Notes under the pieces: generated by a model
What the model was told of the DNA's origin: nothing
The model's database searches: none
What the model saw: the letters and a program-made list of their open reading frames with translations, nothing else
Program-made: the position numbers and the translations under genes
Part shown: in pieces, positions 8,319-16,038 of the stretch
Layout of the letters: every line of letters starts with the position of its first letter
Numbering within the stretch: the first letter of the stretch is position 1
Origin: JABMMZ01 sp044357345
Lineage (GTDB): Bacteria > Bacteroidota > Bacteroidia > NS11-12g > UBA955
DNA length: 21,909 nucleotides
NCBI GenBank assembly: GCA_044357345.1
Contig: JBIKPR010000046.1
Span: forward strand, 1 to 21,909
Direction: 5' to 3'

Positions 8319-9685
8319 GGTTTGGATAAATCAATTAATTCGTCCCCTTTTTGATAAGGCATATACGTGATGATAAATTGCAACATTTCATCTGTGGTTC
8401 GCATACTTGCACCGCCATTGTCGAGGCGTTCACTTATTACTTTCGGTGGATTATTGGGATTATTAGGGTTCTTCAAAGTATTGTCAAATATTGCTTCTAA
8501 AACGATGGTACTTCCCTTGGGGACTTTTTGTGGCGATTGGTAGGTGTAAAAATATTGCCAACGAAACTGCCAATTAGGAATTGAAATTAATTTAAGTGTA
8601 TCGCCATTGGGCTTCAATGCATAGGCTTTAAAAGACTTTCCAATTAAGTGCATGTGAGGGTTAACAGTTAATATGGAGATATCGTTGTAAATGGTCAATT
8701 TGGACACATGTTTACTGATTGTATTTGCTTGAACGACCAATGCAGGTTTGATTTCTGAAACACCATTGGTCCCCATCATCAATTCATAAGTTGGGCGCTG
8801 AGGTGCTTGGTCTGAGAAATAGACATAAATTTTGGAACTATCAATTAAATGCTTTCGTGATGGTCCAAAGTGAAAATCATTGGCAACAAAAGCACCTTTT
8901 TTACCCATTAAGAACCCACCAATTCCTTTAGGATATTTTACTCCATAAGCCCCAGGCAAGTAATTTACAGCTGAATGCACTCTGTAAGGCATGCTACCAT
9001 CTGCATTTAGCAGATTCATTTCCATGAATTCATTTGAATAATTTGCTGATTCAATATCAGTTTTCATGCGGCCTGAGAAAGGGTTACTTTCATTAGAAAA
9101 CGCCAGATAATGACCATTAACATGGTGGGCATATTGGTATTGTCCTGGTATAAATTCCAACGCTCTAACATAGCGTTCTTGCTTTATTTCATATGGCAAT
9201 TTCGCTACATAGAATCGGTCTTTATTGTCGTTAAAAATTTCAATATCTTGAAACCTTAATATTAAGTCAGGTTTTCCTAAAGAAGATGCCTGATTTTTAA
9301 AATTGGGGTAATTGATTGTTTTTAAATCCCCTTTTGGGCACTTGTGTTTGAACCAATTTTGTATTTGTTCTTTTTCAAAATCAGTCAAGACTCTTTCATT
9401 TAAAAAATGGCTGTATTTTTGATCTGCAGGCCATGGAGGCATATAACCTTTAGCTGTAACAAAAGCAATCATCTTTGCACGTTTTGCAACATCATTGTAA
9501 GTAATTAATTCAAAAGGTGCTGTTCCATTTTTATGGTGGCAAGTCGCGCATTTGGTATGAATAATTGGCGCAATATCACTTGAAAAGTTTGGAGCCGGCT
9601 TTAAGCTACAACTGGTCCAAACAAGACTAATTAGGCTCAATAAAACAACCAACAGCTTTGGTATATGGTATTTTAATGGCTTCAT
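8315..9685 (-). CDS. Cytochrome c / PHM-like copper monooxygenase lipoprotein
   Basis: 456 residues. A lipoprotein signal ends at C26 (LVWTSC), so it is periplasmic and lipid-anchored; no acidic surface-export motif follows the cysteine. Residues 33-118 form a class I-like cytochrome c domain with C46-A-T-C49-H50 and a likely methionine ligand M82 in GYMPPWPAD. The rest resembles the copper type II, ascorbate-dependent monooxygenases (PHM and DBM). It shows H187-H188 (AHHVNGH), H272 (DFHFGP), H344-M-H346 in HMHLIGKS (compare HTHHLGK in PHM) and M434 in TTDEMLQFIITYM, so all six copper ligands seem present. The heme domain could feed electrons to the copper site. The substrate is unknown; PHM hydroxylates glycine-extended peptides. 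The start lies 59 bases inside the redoxin gene and is fixed by the signal peptide. Confidence 0.8.
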   Translation of the reverse strand: MKPLKYHIPKLLVVLLSLISLVWTSCSLKPAPNFSSDIAPIIHTKCATCHHKNGTAPFELITYNDVAKRAKMIAFVTAKGYMPPWPADQKYSHFLNERVLTDFEKEQIQNWFKHKCPKGDLKTINYPNFKNQASSLGKPDLILRFQDIEIFNDNKDRFYVAKLPYEIKQERYVRALEFIPGQYQYAHHVNGHYLAFSNESNPFSGRMKTDIESANYSNEFMEMNLLNADGSMPYRVHSAVNYLPGAYGVKYPKGIGGFLMGKKGAFVANDFHFGPSRKHLIDSSKIYVYFSDQAPQRPTYELMMGTNGVSEIKPALVVQANTISKHVSKLTIYNDISILTVNPHMHLIGKSFKAYALKPNGDTLKLISIPNWQFRWQYFYTYQSPQKVPKGSTIVLEAIFDNTLKNPNNPNNPPKVISERLDNGGASMRTTDEMLQFIITYMPYQKGDELIDLSKP

Positions 9686-10166
9686 TTTTCTGCAGCGAAT
9701 TTAATGCATTCTCAATATAATTCACACCTGCTATTGGTTTTGAAGCACCAATTGAAGTGAAACGGTCGTCAATCATGCCTTTGTAGCAGATTTTTTTGTC
9801 TTTGATTATAATTGCTTCTGGGGTCGTATTCGCTTTCAATTCTTTTGTTAAACGATAATCAAGATCAAGTATAACCTGTTTGAAATTTATAGAATCAAAC
9901 AAACACATTTCTTTTATTAATTCTTTGTCTTGCACACCTGGGAAAACATAGAACACGTGAGTATAATCTAATTTCATTGACTTAAAAGTCCCTTGGTATT
10001 TTTGACAAATGGGACATTCTGTATTGAGAAAAACAAAAACACATATTTCTGAATTTAATGTGACTTTATCGCCCGATAAGATTTGAAATGAAGGGGTTTT
10101 ATTGCACGCAAAAAGAGCAAAACTTATTGCACTAAAGCAAACAAGATACAAAATGACATTTTTCAC
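9627..10166 (-). CDS. Redoxin-like lipoprotein with CPIC motif, GTG start
   Basis: 179 residues. The signal peptide ends in a LFAC lipobox (C21), giving a periplasmic lipoprotein. The body is thioredoxin-like: a strand ICVFVFLNTE, then C51-P-I-C54, the reactive pair at the start of the helix, then FKQVILDLDYRLTKELKANTTPEAIII with the cis-proline TTP. The C-terminal AVGCFIEP tail is what I recall from larger proteins in which a redoxin, a cytochrome c and a PHM-like domain are joined; here the tail overlaps the start of exactly such a partner. It may reduce or load the cytochrome or copper site of that protein. The start is a GTG at 10166: the codon just before is TGA and no ATG precedes the signal peptide. 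A promoter with TTG and TAnnTTTG elements lies directly upstream, in the 41-bp gap after the TonB receptor gene. Confidence 0.8.
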   Translation of the reverse strand: MKNVILYLVCFSAISFALFACNKTPSFQILSGDKVTLNSEICVFVFLNTECPICQKYQGTFKSMKLDYTHVFYVFPGVQDKELIKEMCLFDSINFKQVILDLDYRLTKELKANTTPEAIIIKDKKICYKGMIDDRFTSIGASKPIAGVNYIENALNSLQKNEAIKIPYTKAVGCFIEPN

Positions 10167-10171
10167 TCAAG

Positions 10172-10203
10172 CAAAATTAGTTAAAAAAAATTTAAGCTAA
10201 CAA
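10172..10203 (-). promoter_or_regulatory. Promoter for the redoxin / monooxygenase / muramidase genes
   Basis: On the minus strand TTG (10203-10201), 21 bases, then TAATTTTG (10179-10172), the same spacing as the promoter at 3731-3762. Only five bases separate the box from the GTG start at 10166, so the transcript should be leaderless or nearly so. It would let the three downstream genes be expressed apart from the TonB receptor. Confidence 0.45.
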
Positions 10204-10207
10204 GACA

Positions 10208-12406
10208 TTACAAGTCAATTTGAATAGAACCCATAAAGTACCTTGGCAAGCCAACCCTTATACCTTGTGGGCGCCTTGAAACAATATACCGTTCATCAAA
10301 AATATTTTTAACTGTAAAGTTAAATGTGGTTTTTAGTTTGCTCGATTTGTAATATAGATTAAGATCATAAACTGAATAGTTTTTCAAACGACCAATTCGA
10401 CCATCAAAAGATGGGTTTACAGTGTTTAGTACATCAGCAAATTGGCTACCCGTATAATTGGCACTAAAAAGAAATCCTAAATTAAATTTTGTTTCATAAT
10501 TCAATGCATAGTTGAGATAATATTCGGGAGCATATGGTGTTTTATTGCCATTAATATTGACATTTACGGCACCCTCTTTTACAAATCTATCTTCAGAAAA
10601 GTAGGCTTTAACATAGGTTATATTGTTGCTAAAAACGATTTTCGATTTTGTTTTAAGCCAATCAGATAGTTTTACATTGTAAGACAATTCGAGACCTTTG
10701 TGTATGGTTTCACCTCCATTAATAAGACCTGCACCAGTGCCACCTGACGACTCAGAAACAGGTATAATTTGATTGCTAAAATCCATATAAAATCCTGTAA
10801 ATTCATAGGACAAAACCTTTTTCAACGCGCCTCTTAATCCCAACTCATAATTCCAACTGCTTTCCGCATCTAATTGATAAACTTGGCCTGAACTGGAAAT
10901 GGCATCTTTTACCCTCGGTGGTGCATAACCTTTGTGAATTCCTCCAAATACTGTCAAATTCTTAGACATTTGATAATTAATTCCTGCACCAGGAATAAGT
11001 GTTAATATTTCATTGCTGGCCAATAAATTTGTGTCAAGCATTTTGGAAACATTATTAATTAAAAAAGTATTTCTAAATATGTTTCTTTGGTAGTTGTACG
11101 ATTCTAATCTCAAGCCAAATGAAAGTATGATTTTTTTAGATAAATTCATTTTATTCTGTGCATAAGCACTAAAAGCATTGCCGGTTCTAATTTCATCTTC
11201 GACCAAATCTCCAGTACGAGAATCAAGTTTCTTTCCATTTAGCCTTTGTTCGTAAGCCCTCTCAAAAAGGCACCTTACACCTACATTTAATTCTGATTTC
11301 ACATTCCACAATTGATATAAGTACAGAAGTTTTGATTCAGAACCTAATACCTCAAATTGCCTATTTCTGTGTGCATTTAAGTTTCTCATAAATACAGCTC
11401 CATTAGGCAGACTTGAATCACCCCATACGACACCTGTTAATTTTGACGCTGTTTTGCTTGCTGAAAACTCTTGTCTTTGCCAATTTCTGCTTGTGGTATA
11501 TCCATAAAAAGTGGTATTGAACTTAAGTTTTTTACTGATGTCCTTATTAAAGGAAGCACTTAAGGAATACCTCTTAATATCTAAACGGTCGTCGGGTGCC
11601 ATCAAAGCAAAGTCTTGCCCACCTTGGTCATACATGGTTTGTGTTAAACCAATGTATGTAGAATTTGACAATTCATTATACATACCGATTTTTATAATGA
11701 GCTTCGTATTTTTATTGAAATCGTATACTAATTTTGTGCTAAAATCTGTTATTCCAAATTTTGCATAGCCTAATTTATCTGCTTGTTTGTGCAAGAGAGT
11801 TGCAACAATGCCGAATTTGTCAAATGAATTGCTATAATTAAGCAAAGTTGATTTAAATCCGCCCTCACCAATACCCAACTTAAAACGCAATGACTGTTTT
11901 GGTGTTGGATTCATTGTAATATAATTTACCACACCACCTATTGTTTGTGGTCCGAACATAATTTGACCACTGCCTTTCAAGACCTCTAGTCCAGACATTC
12001 GGTCAATTATAGGACTGTAATACATCTCTGGTTCACCATATGGATTTAAAGAAACAGGAATTCCATCTTCTAGAACCAAGACACCTCGACTTCTATCTGG
12101 ATCTAAGCCCCTTATGCCAATATTTAACCTCATGCCAGCTCCCTCTTCATCTACAACATGAACACCAGAAATCTTTCTAAACATTTCATTTGCAGAAATT
12201 GGGTTCGTTTTTTTAATCTCGACCATCGACAGGGTTGCGACTGACCCTGCTATACTTTTAAAAAACCCATCACTTTTTGAACGAACAATAACCGAGTTTA
12301 TATCATTTATACTTGTATCCTCATTTTGAATGGGTGAGCTTGAATTTTGAGCATAATTGCTTATGCTAAGCAATAGTAGATAAGATAGAAAATATATTTT
12401 TTGCAT
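10208..12406 (-). CDS. TonB-dependent receptor, FecA-like
   Basis: 732 residues. The signal peptide (residues 1-19, ending SNYAQ) is followed by a likely TonB box around INSVIVRS. The plug domain has SANEMFRKISGVHV, NIGIRGLDPDRSRGVLVLEDGIPV and GSGQIMFGPQTIGGVVNYIT, the pattern of ferric-citrate-type (FecA-like) receptors. A 22-strand barrel follows, ending in KNIFDERYIVSRRPQGIRVGLPRYFMGSIQIDL-like strands. There is no N-terminal signalling (STN) domain and no carboxypeptidase-regulatory domain, so it is a plain transporter. It ends in leucine rather than the usual aromatic residue. A Fur-family operator sits in its leader, which supports uptake of an iron chelate or another scarce metal complex. 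It is first in a run with the redoxin and copper monooxygenase genes, 41 bp upstream of them. The exact ligand cannot be told. Confidence 0.9.
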   Translation of the reverse strand: MQKIYFLSYLLLLSISNYAQNSSSPIQNEDTSINDINSVIVRSKSDGFFKSIAGSVATLSMVEIKKTNPISANEMFRKISGVHVVDEEGAGMRLNIGIRGLDPDRSRGVLVLEDGIPVSLNPYGEPEMYYSPIIDRMSGLEVLKGSGQIMFGPQTIGGVVNYITMNPTPKQSLRFKLGIGEGGFKSTLLNYSNSFDKFGIVATLLHKQADKLGYAKFGITDFSTKLVYDFNKNTKLIIKIGMYNELSNSTYIGLTQTMYDQGGQDFALMAPDDRLDIKRYSLSASFNKDISKKLKFNTTFYGYTTSRNWQRQEFSASKTASKLTGVVWGDSSLPNGAVFMRNLNAHRNRQFEVLGSESKLLYLYQLWNVKSELNVGVRCLFERAYEQRLNGKKLDSRTGDLVEDEIRTGNAFSAYAQNKMNLSKKIILSFGLRLESYNYQRNIFRNTFLINNVSKMLDTNLLASNEILTLIPGAGINYQMSKNLTVFGGIHKGYAPPRVKDAISSSGQVYQLDAESSWNYELGLRGALKKVLSYEFTGFYMDFSNQIIPVSESSGGTGAGLINGGETIHKGLELSYNVKLSDWLKTKSKIVFSNNITYVKAYFSEDRFVKEGAVNVNINGNKTPYAPEYYLNYALNYETKFNLGFLFSANYTGSQFADVLNTVNPSFDGRIGRLKNYSVYDLNLYYKSSKLKTTFNFTVKNIFDERYIVSRRPQGIRVGLPRYFMGSIQIDL

Positions 12407-12410
12407 CTAA

Positions 12411-12427
12411 TTTAGAATCAATTTAAA
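12411..12427. promoter_or_regulatory. Second, degenerate Fur-like half-site pair
   Basis: TTTAGAATCAATTTAAA repeats the layout of the operator at 12471-12487: the left arm TTTAGAAT is identical and the right arm agrees at six of eight bases. It starts four bases upstream of the receptor ATG. It could extend repression by cooperative binding, or be a chance match in AT-rich DNA. Confidence 0.3.
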
Positions 12428-12470
12428 TAAGGCTGCAATGTTATCACTAAAAATTAAATAAAAAAAATTA

Positions 12471-12487
12471 TTTAGAATAATTCTAAA
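12471..12487. promoter_or_regulatory. Fur-family operator (8-1-8 palindrome)
   Basis: TTTAGAATAATTCTAAA is a perfect inverted repeat around one central base. Its core, TTAGAAT-A-ATTCTAA, has the 7-1-7 form with the AAT-N-ATT centre shared by Fur, PerR and Zur operators. It directly follows a -7-like box (12488-12495), so bound repressor would cover the start of transcription of the FecA-like receptor. Iron-loaded Fur is the most likely binder from the receptor type; Zur or PerR cannot be excluded. Confidence 0.65.
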
Positions 12488-12495
12488 CAAATATG
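12488..12495 (-). promoter_or_regulatory. -7-like box for the FecA-like receptor
   Basis: CATATTTG on the minus strand agrees with TAnnTTTG at all but the first base and abuts the Fur-type palindrome. The leader would be about 75 bases. A TTA, not TTG, stands 21 bases upstream. Confidence 0.35.
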
Positions 12496-12523
12496 ATATG
12501 CATCATAATAAGATAATAAAGGG

Positions 12524-13549
12524 TTAACGTTTTAGATTTTTCTTTAATGAATTTGCTACATTCCTAGCAACAATGAGCCGTCCAAATTGATTGTAATGCT
12601 CGGTCGTCCAATTCTTTTCACCGAAGCATTCTCCAGGCACCAATTCTAAATTATCCACCATTACAACACCCATGCTGTTATAACGGGAAATCAACAAATC
12701 TCTATTCGCTTTCATAAAATAGACCAATTCTTTACCGACCAAACTATCAGCCCATTCAATATTTTCAGCCAGAATATTAAAATAGAGCTTGATTTTTTTT
12801 TGTTTGCAAACATTTACGATGGCATCAAAATCTTTAATACGTGGATTGGTATTGGTATCAATTTGAAAGGCGTATGCTTTTATATAATGATCTGCCAACT
12901 CCCTTTTAGGAAAATCTTCACCACCTTGAGGCAATGGAAATTTTTCTTGTTCACACCATCGTTTTATGGTGTTAAATTTCAAGGGGAAATCTACTTTTAA
13001 TGTATCAAATTCAAAGGCTTCAAGCATTTTTTTATCCTGCGATTCAGGACTTGGATTATAATAATAGCCCAATGAAGCACACATCCTATTGTATATTGGA
13101 TTGCTGTTATAGTAAAAACATTTTGCGCGCATCAAAGCCCCTTCTTGGGTTGACAATATCCACGGTTTGTCGAATGACCTTAAGTTCATTGTAACAACCA
13201 AATGTTTAACTCTACTGGAAGGGTCAATCATATTTACAATTGGCAAAAACATTCCAGCATGGTAAGCTGGAACCTGCATTCCACTTAATCTAAATCCTGG
13301 CAAACTATCATTAATCATGTCGCTGATTGTTCGTTTGTCTTCATCTTCAGGCGCTATCCAATAGTTCGAAGATTCCCCAAGATACAAAACATCATTGTGC
13401 CATTCAAATTCTAGAAGGTTAAACAGCATTGGACCTTGGTCCTTAAGTTCAGGAACCCAATATATTTTTTTGTATACAAAAGCACTTATATAAATGGTAA
13501 AGGCCAAGGCCAAAACTTTAAAACTTATATGTTTGATGTTTACTTCCAT
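12524..13549 (-). CDS. SGNH-type partner of the MBOAT acyltransferase
   Basis: 341 residues. One N-terminal membrane segment (about 12-27) anchors a periplasmic domain. I see LYLGESSNYW with S60 as candidate nucleophile in place of the GDS of SGNH hydrolases, VVTMNLRSF with N122 as possible block III residue, and TEHYNQFGR near the end with H318 as the catalytic histidine candidate (block V usually DxxH; here the acid is E or absent). The gene follows the MBOAT gene with a one-base overlap (TAATG). Such pairs, as in AlgI/AlgX-AlgJ and related sets, move an acyl group across the membrane and onto an envelope polysaccharide. The acceptor glycan is not evident. The pairing is clear; the SGNH assignment rests on short motifs and is moderate. 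Confidence 0.65.
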   Translation of the reverse strand: MEVNIKHISFKVLALAFTIYISAFVYKKIYWVPELKDQGPMLFNLLEFEWHNDVLYLGESSNYWIAPEDEDKRTISDMINDSLPGFRLSGMQVPAYHAGMFLPIVNMIDPSSRVKHLVVTMNLRSFDKPWILSTQEGALMRAKCFYYNSNPIYNRMCASLGYYYNPSPESQDKKMLEAFEFDTLKVDFPLKFNTIKRWCEQEKFPLPQGGEDFPKRELADHYIKAYAFQIDTNTNPRIKDFDAIVNVCKQKKIKLYFNILAENIEWADSLVGKELVYFMKANRDLLISRYNSMGVVMVDNLELVPGECFGEKNWTTEHYNQFGRLIVARNVANSLKKNLKR

Positions 13550-14943
13550 TAGAATTTAAAATAAATAAAAGCGCTGTATTCTGAGCCACAAACGGTAAGA
13601 ATACAAAAAATCAAAAAACAATATAAGGTCCATCTTTGAATACCAGAATAATTCTCACAAAATTGATCAAACCGAGAATCTCCCCTTAACAATTCTAAAA
13701 CGCCAAAAATCAACACCAATAAAAATATATAAGGTTGCGTGTCCAATTGCCTTTGACCGTTGAGCATGCCGAACAAGCCTTTAATGACCTCAATAGCTTG
13801 GTCCAAATTTTCGGCCCTGAAAAATATCCAAGCAAAAGAAACGGCTAAAAAAGTGATTAAAATTTTCACCCATTTGAATTTAAGTGAAATTGGGGAAAAG
13901 CGTTCAAAGAGATAAAACAAACCATGTAAGGCACCCCAAATCAAAAACGTATAATTGGCCCCATGCCAAAGTCCACTCAACACAAACACCAGCATAATGT
14001 TGAATATCCATTTTGAATGAGACACCCTATTTCCACCTAAAGGAATATAGACATAATCGCGAAACCAAGTACTTAAAGAAATATGCCAACGTTTCCAAAA
14101 CTCACTAATATTACCAGAAAGATAAGGTCTATTAAAATTGTCCATTAAATTAATCCCAAATAACTTGGCTACACCTTGGGCAATCAATGAATAACCAAAA
14201 AAATCGGCATAAATTTGAAAACCAAAACTCAAAACACCTACAATATTCCAGTAATACTTCCACTTACCTGGGTCGTTAAAAATTGAGCTAACGGTATAAG
14301 ATAGATTATCCGCTATGACCATTTTAACAAAAAAACCATAAAGCATTAAGCGCAGACCTAATTGTATATTTTTATAAACTAATTTATGTTCTACTTTTAA
14401 TTGTTCATTTAAATGGGTAAACCGTTCGATAGGACCAGCTACCAGTTGAGGGAAATATGCAACAAACAAGGCAAATTGCCCAAGATGCCGTTCAGGTTTC
14501 GCCCTCCTGTAATAAACATCCAAAGTATAGCTCATGGTTTGGAAAGTATAGAATGAAATTCCGACTGGCAATGCATTCCCGAAAAATGCTACAAGATCTT
14601 TCAACTTTTGGTGGGGACTAACAAGGTCTTGCATCCATGCGCTGCTTCCGATAAAGAAGTAGAAATATTTGAATAGAAATAGAATGCCCAAGTTAATCCC
14701 AAGACTCAGTGCCGCCCATCGCTTTCTGGTAATTTGATTTTCGGAATCTTCAATTTTTAATGCACAGAAATAATCTAATACCGTTGAGAATGCAATGATA
14801 ATAAGGAAGTCGGCTTTCCACCATCCATAAAAAACATAGGATGAAATTAATAAAACAATCCATCTATACTTTTGGGGTATTGCATAAACAGCGGCAAAAA
14901 CCAGCGGCAGGAATAGAAAGAATATCCAAGAATTAAACAGCAC
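13549..14943 (-). CDS. MBOAT-family O-acyltransferase, AlgI/DltB-like, GTG start
   Basis: 464 residues, a polytopic inner-membrane protein with about ten hydrophobic segments. The family hallmarks are all present: MLFNSWIFFLFLPLVF start, GISFYTFQTMSYTLDVY, YFPQLVAGPIERF, FNRPYLSGNISEFWKRWHISLS with H287, FRDYVYIPLGGNR, and the catalytic histidine H327 in SGLWHGANYTFL. It should take an acyl group (usually acetyl) from a cytoplasmic donor and pass it outward to an envelope glycan with the help of the SGNH-type partner encoded just after it. The start is a GTG at 14943, chosen because MLFNS is the conserved beginning of this family and no ATG is near. It lies 15 bp after btuF, so it could be read through from the B12 operon, but a TAGATTTG box (14954-14961) may give its own promoter. 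Confidence 0.9.
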   Translation of the reverse strand: MLFNSWIFFLFLPLVFAAVYAIPQKYRWIVLLISSYVFYGWWKADFLIIIAFSTVLDYFCALKIEDSENQITRKRWAALSLGINLGILFLFKYFYFFIGSSAWMQDLVSPHQKLKDLVAFFGNALPVGISFYTFQTMSYTLDVYYRRAKPERHLGQFALFVAYFPQLVAGPIERFTHLNEQLKVEHKLVYKNIQLGLRLMLYGFFVKMVIADNLSYTVSSIFNDPGKWKYYWNIVGVLSFGFQIYADFFGYSLIAQGVAKLFGINLMDNFNRPYLSGNISEFWKRWHISLSTWFRDYVYIPLGGNRVSHSKWIFNIMLVFVLSGLWHGANYTFLIWGALHGLFYLFERFSPISLKFKWVKILITFLAVSFAWIFFRAENLDQAIEVIKGLFGMLNGQRQLDTQPYIFLLVLIFGVLELLRGDSRFDQFCENYSGIQRWTLYCFLIFCILTVCGSEYSAFIYFKF

Positions 14944-14953
14944 GATTAAAATG

Positions 14954-14961
14954 CAAATCTA
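14954..14961 (-). promoter_or_regulatory. Possible internal -7 box before the MBOAT gene
   Basis: TAGATTTG on the minus strand fits TAnnTTTG; its first three bases are the TAG stop codon of btuF, and it ends ten bases before the GTG start. No TTG at a suitable distance. It would uncouple the acyltransferase pair from B12 control. Confidence 0.25.
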
Positions 14962-16038
14962 ATCTACACGGGTATAAAAATATAATTTCTCTTCAGAAAT
15001 ATTTGGATTTTTAAAAATATTAGATAAATCTTCTAATACAATATCAGGTCGAACAGCGCCCATTTCCCAAAAATCATTGCCGCCAAATTTGTTCTCGCGT
15101 TTATTGTTGTTGAAAATCTTAGATTTTTTGAAAACATTTAAGAGCGCATATCTGCTGTTGGCTTTTAATAGTTCATCTTTGGTTTTATATTGGTTTACAT
15201 GCAGCCAAATATCACAATTTTCCGCCGCTTTGAGCACTAATTCAAGACTTAAAGGATATGAAAACAGTTCGTTTTTATTTTTAAAAACATAGGCGCCATT
15301 GGCATCTTCGATAAGTTTTGCTGTATAACTATTACCACCCGGAACATTCCAAACATCCGAATAAAGGGCATCGGTTAAGACGAGAGGCTTTAACAACTTA
15401 GCGCTATTATTTGAAATTTGTTTTTGATACCTTCTAACAATCCCATCAAATAAACTATCCGCTTTGCTTTGTGCATCAAATAAAAAACCAAATAGTTTGA
15501 TCCATTCAGCGCGAGCCAGTGGATTTTGTTCTTTGAAATTATCGCAAAAGACAATCTGAATACCAGACTTCTTCAAGCGTTTAATTAGCGATTGATCTTG
15601 CGAAGAGAAAGAACTGCTAATCAAAATATCTGGTCGCAATTGTAAAAGTTTATTTAAATTCATTTGCCCCTCCTCGCCTATTTCTATAATTTGCTTTTGC
15701 TCAAATCTTTTTAACAACAAGCTATCGCAATAGTATTTGAAGTTATCAACCCCAACAATTTGATCTTGTCTTTCCAATAACTCGACATAACCGGCAAAAA
15801 CAGAAGACAGTACGACCATTTTTGATTTTGAAGGAAGCTCGTAACTTTTAATGCTCCATGAAGTATCTTTTCCGTTGAGGAAAAACAATTGAGAATACTT
15901 GTCAAAATTGGCAATCCCGAACATCTTGGAATATTCAATTTTAACAAAACTAATAGGTGATACTGTTTTTTTCTGCTTTTGATTTTGAACACAAGCAGAA
16001 AAAAACAAAGAACAAACTATTAGAATTATAAACCTCAA
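14959..16038 (-). CDS. btuF: Cobalamin-binding periplasmic lipoprotein, BtuF-like, TTG start
   Basis: 359 residues. A short signal peptide ends in FFSAC (C16) and is followed by VQNQKQKK without acidic residues, so it should stay on the periplasmic side. The body is a class III solute-binding protein (PF01497): VVLSSVFAGYVELLERQDQIVGVDN, then LLQLRPDILISSSFS, a long linker helix near residues 165-200, and a C-terminal lobe with GAVRPDIVLEDLSNIF. It should collect cobalamin from BtuB and hand it to BtuCD, which is not in this window. Its place, third after a cobalamin riboswitch, btuB and btuG, makes the B12 call firm even though the family also binds siderophores. The start is TTG, directly abutting the TAA stop of btuG and in the same frame; no other start would keep the signal peptide. 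Confidence 0.85.
   Translation of the reverse strand: MRFIILIVCSLFFSACVQNQKQKKTVSPISFVKIEYSKMFGIANFDKYSQLFFLNGKDTSWSIKSYELPSKSKMVVLSSVFAGYVELLERQDQIVGVDNFKYYCDSLLLKRFEQKQIIEIGEEGQMNLNKLLQLRPDILISSSFSSQDQSLIKRLKKSGIQIVFCDNFKEQNPLARAEWIKLFGFLFDAQSKADSLFDGIVRRYQKQISNNSAKLLKPLVLTDALYSDVWNVPGGNSYTAKLIEDANGAYVFKNKNELFSYPLSLELVLKAAENCDIWLHVNQYKTKDELLKANSRYALLNVFKKSKIFNNNKRENKFGGNDFWEMGAVRPDIVLEDLSNIFKNPNISEEKLYFYTRVD

Noticed and set aside
10208..12406. BtuB or heme receptor for the first TonB-dependent receptor
   Set aside because: No riboswitch or btu genes adjoin it, and the plug motifs and Fur-type operator fit the FecA-like group better.
12493..12506. ATGAT / ATCAT inverted repeat as a terminator for the SGNH gene or as an operator
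   Set aside because: Five-base arms in AT-rich DNA, overlapping the -7-like box; no independent support.
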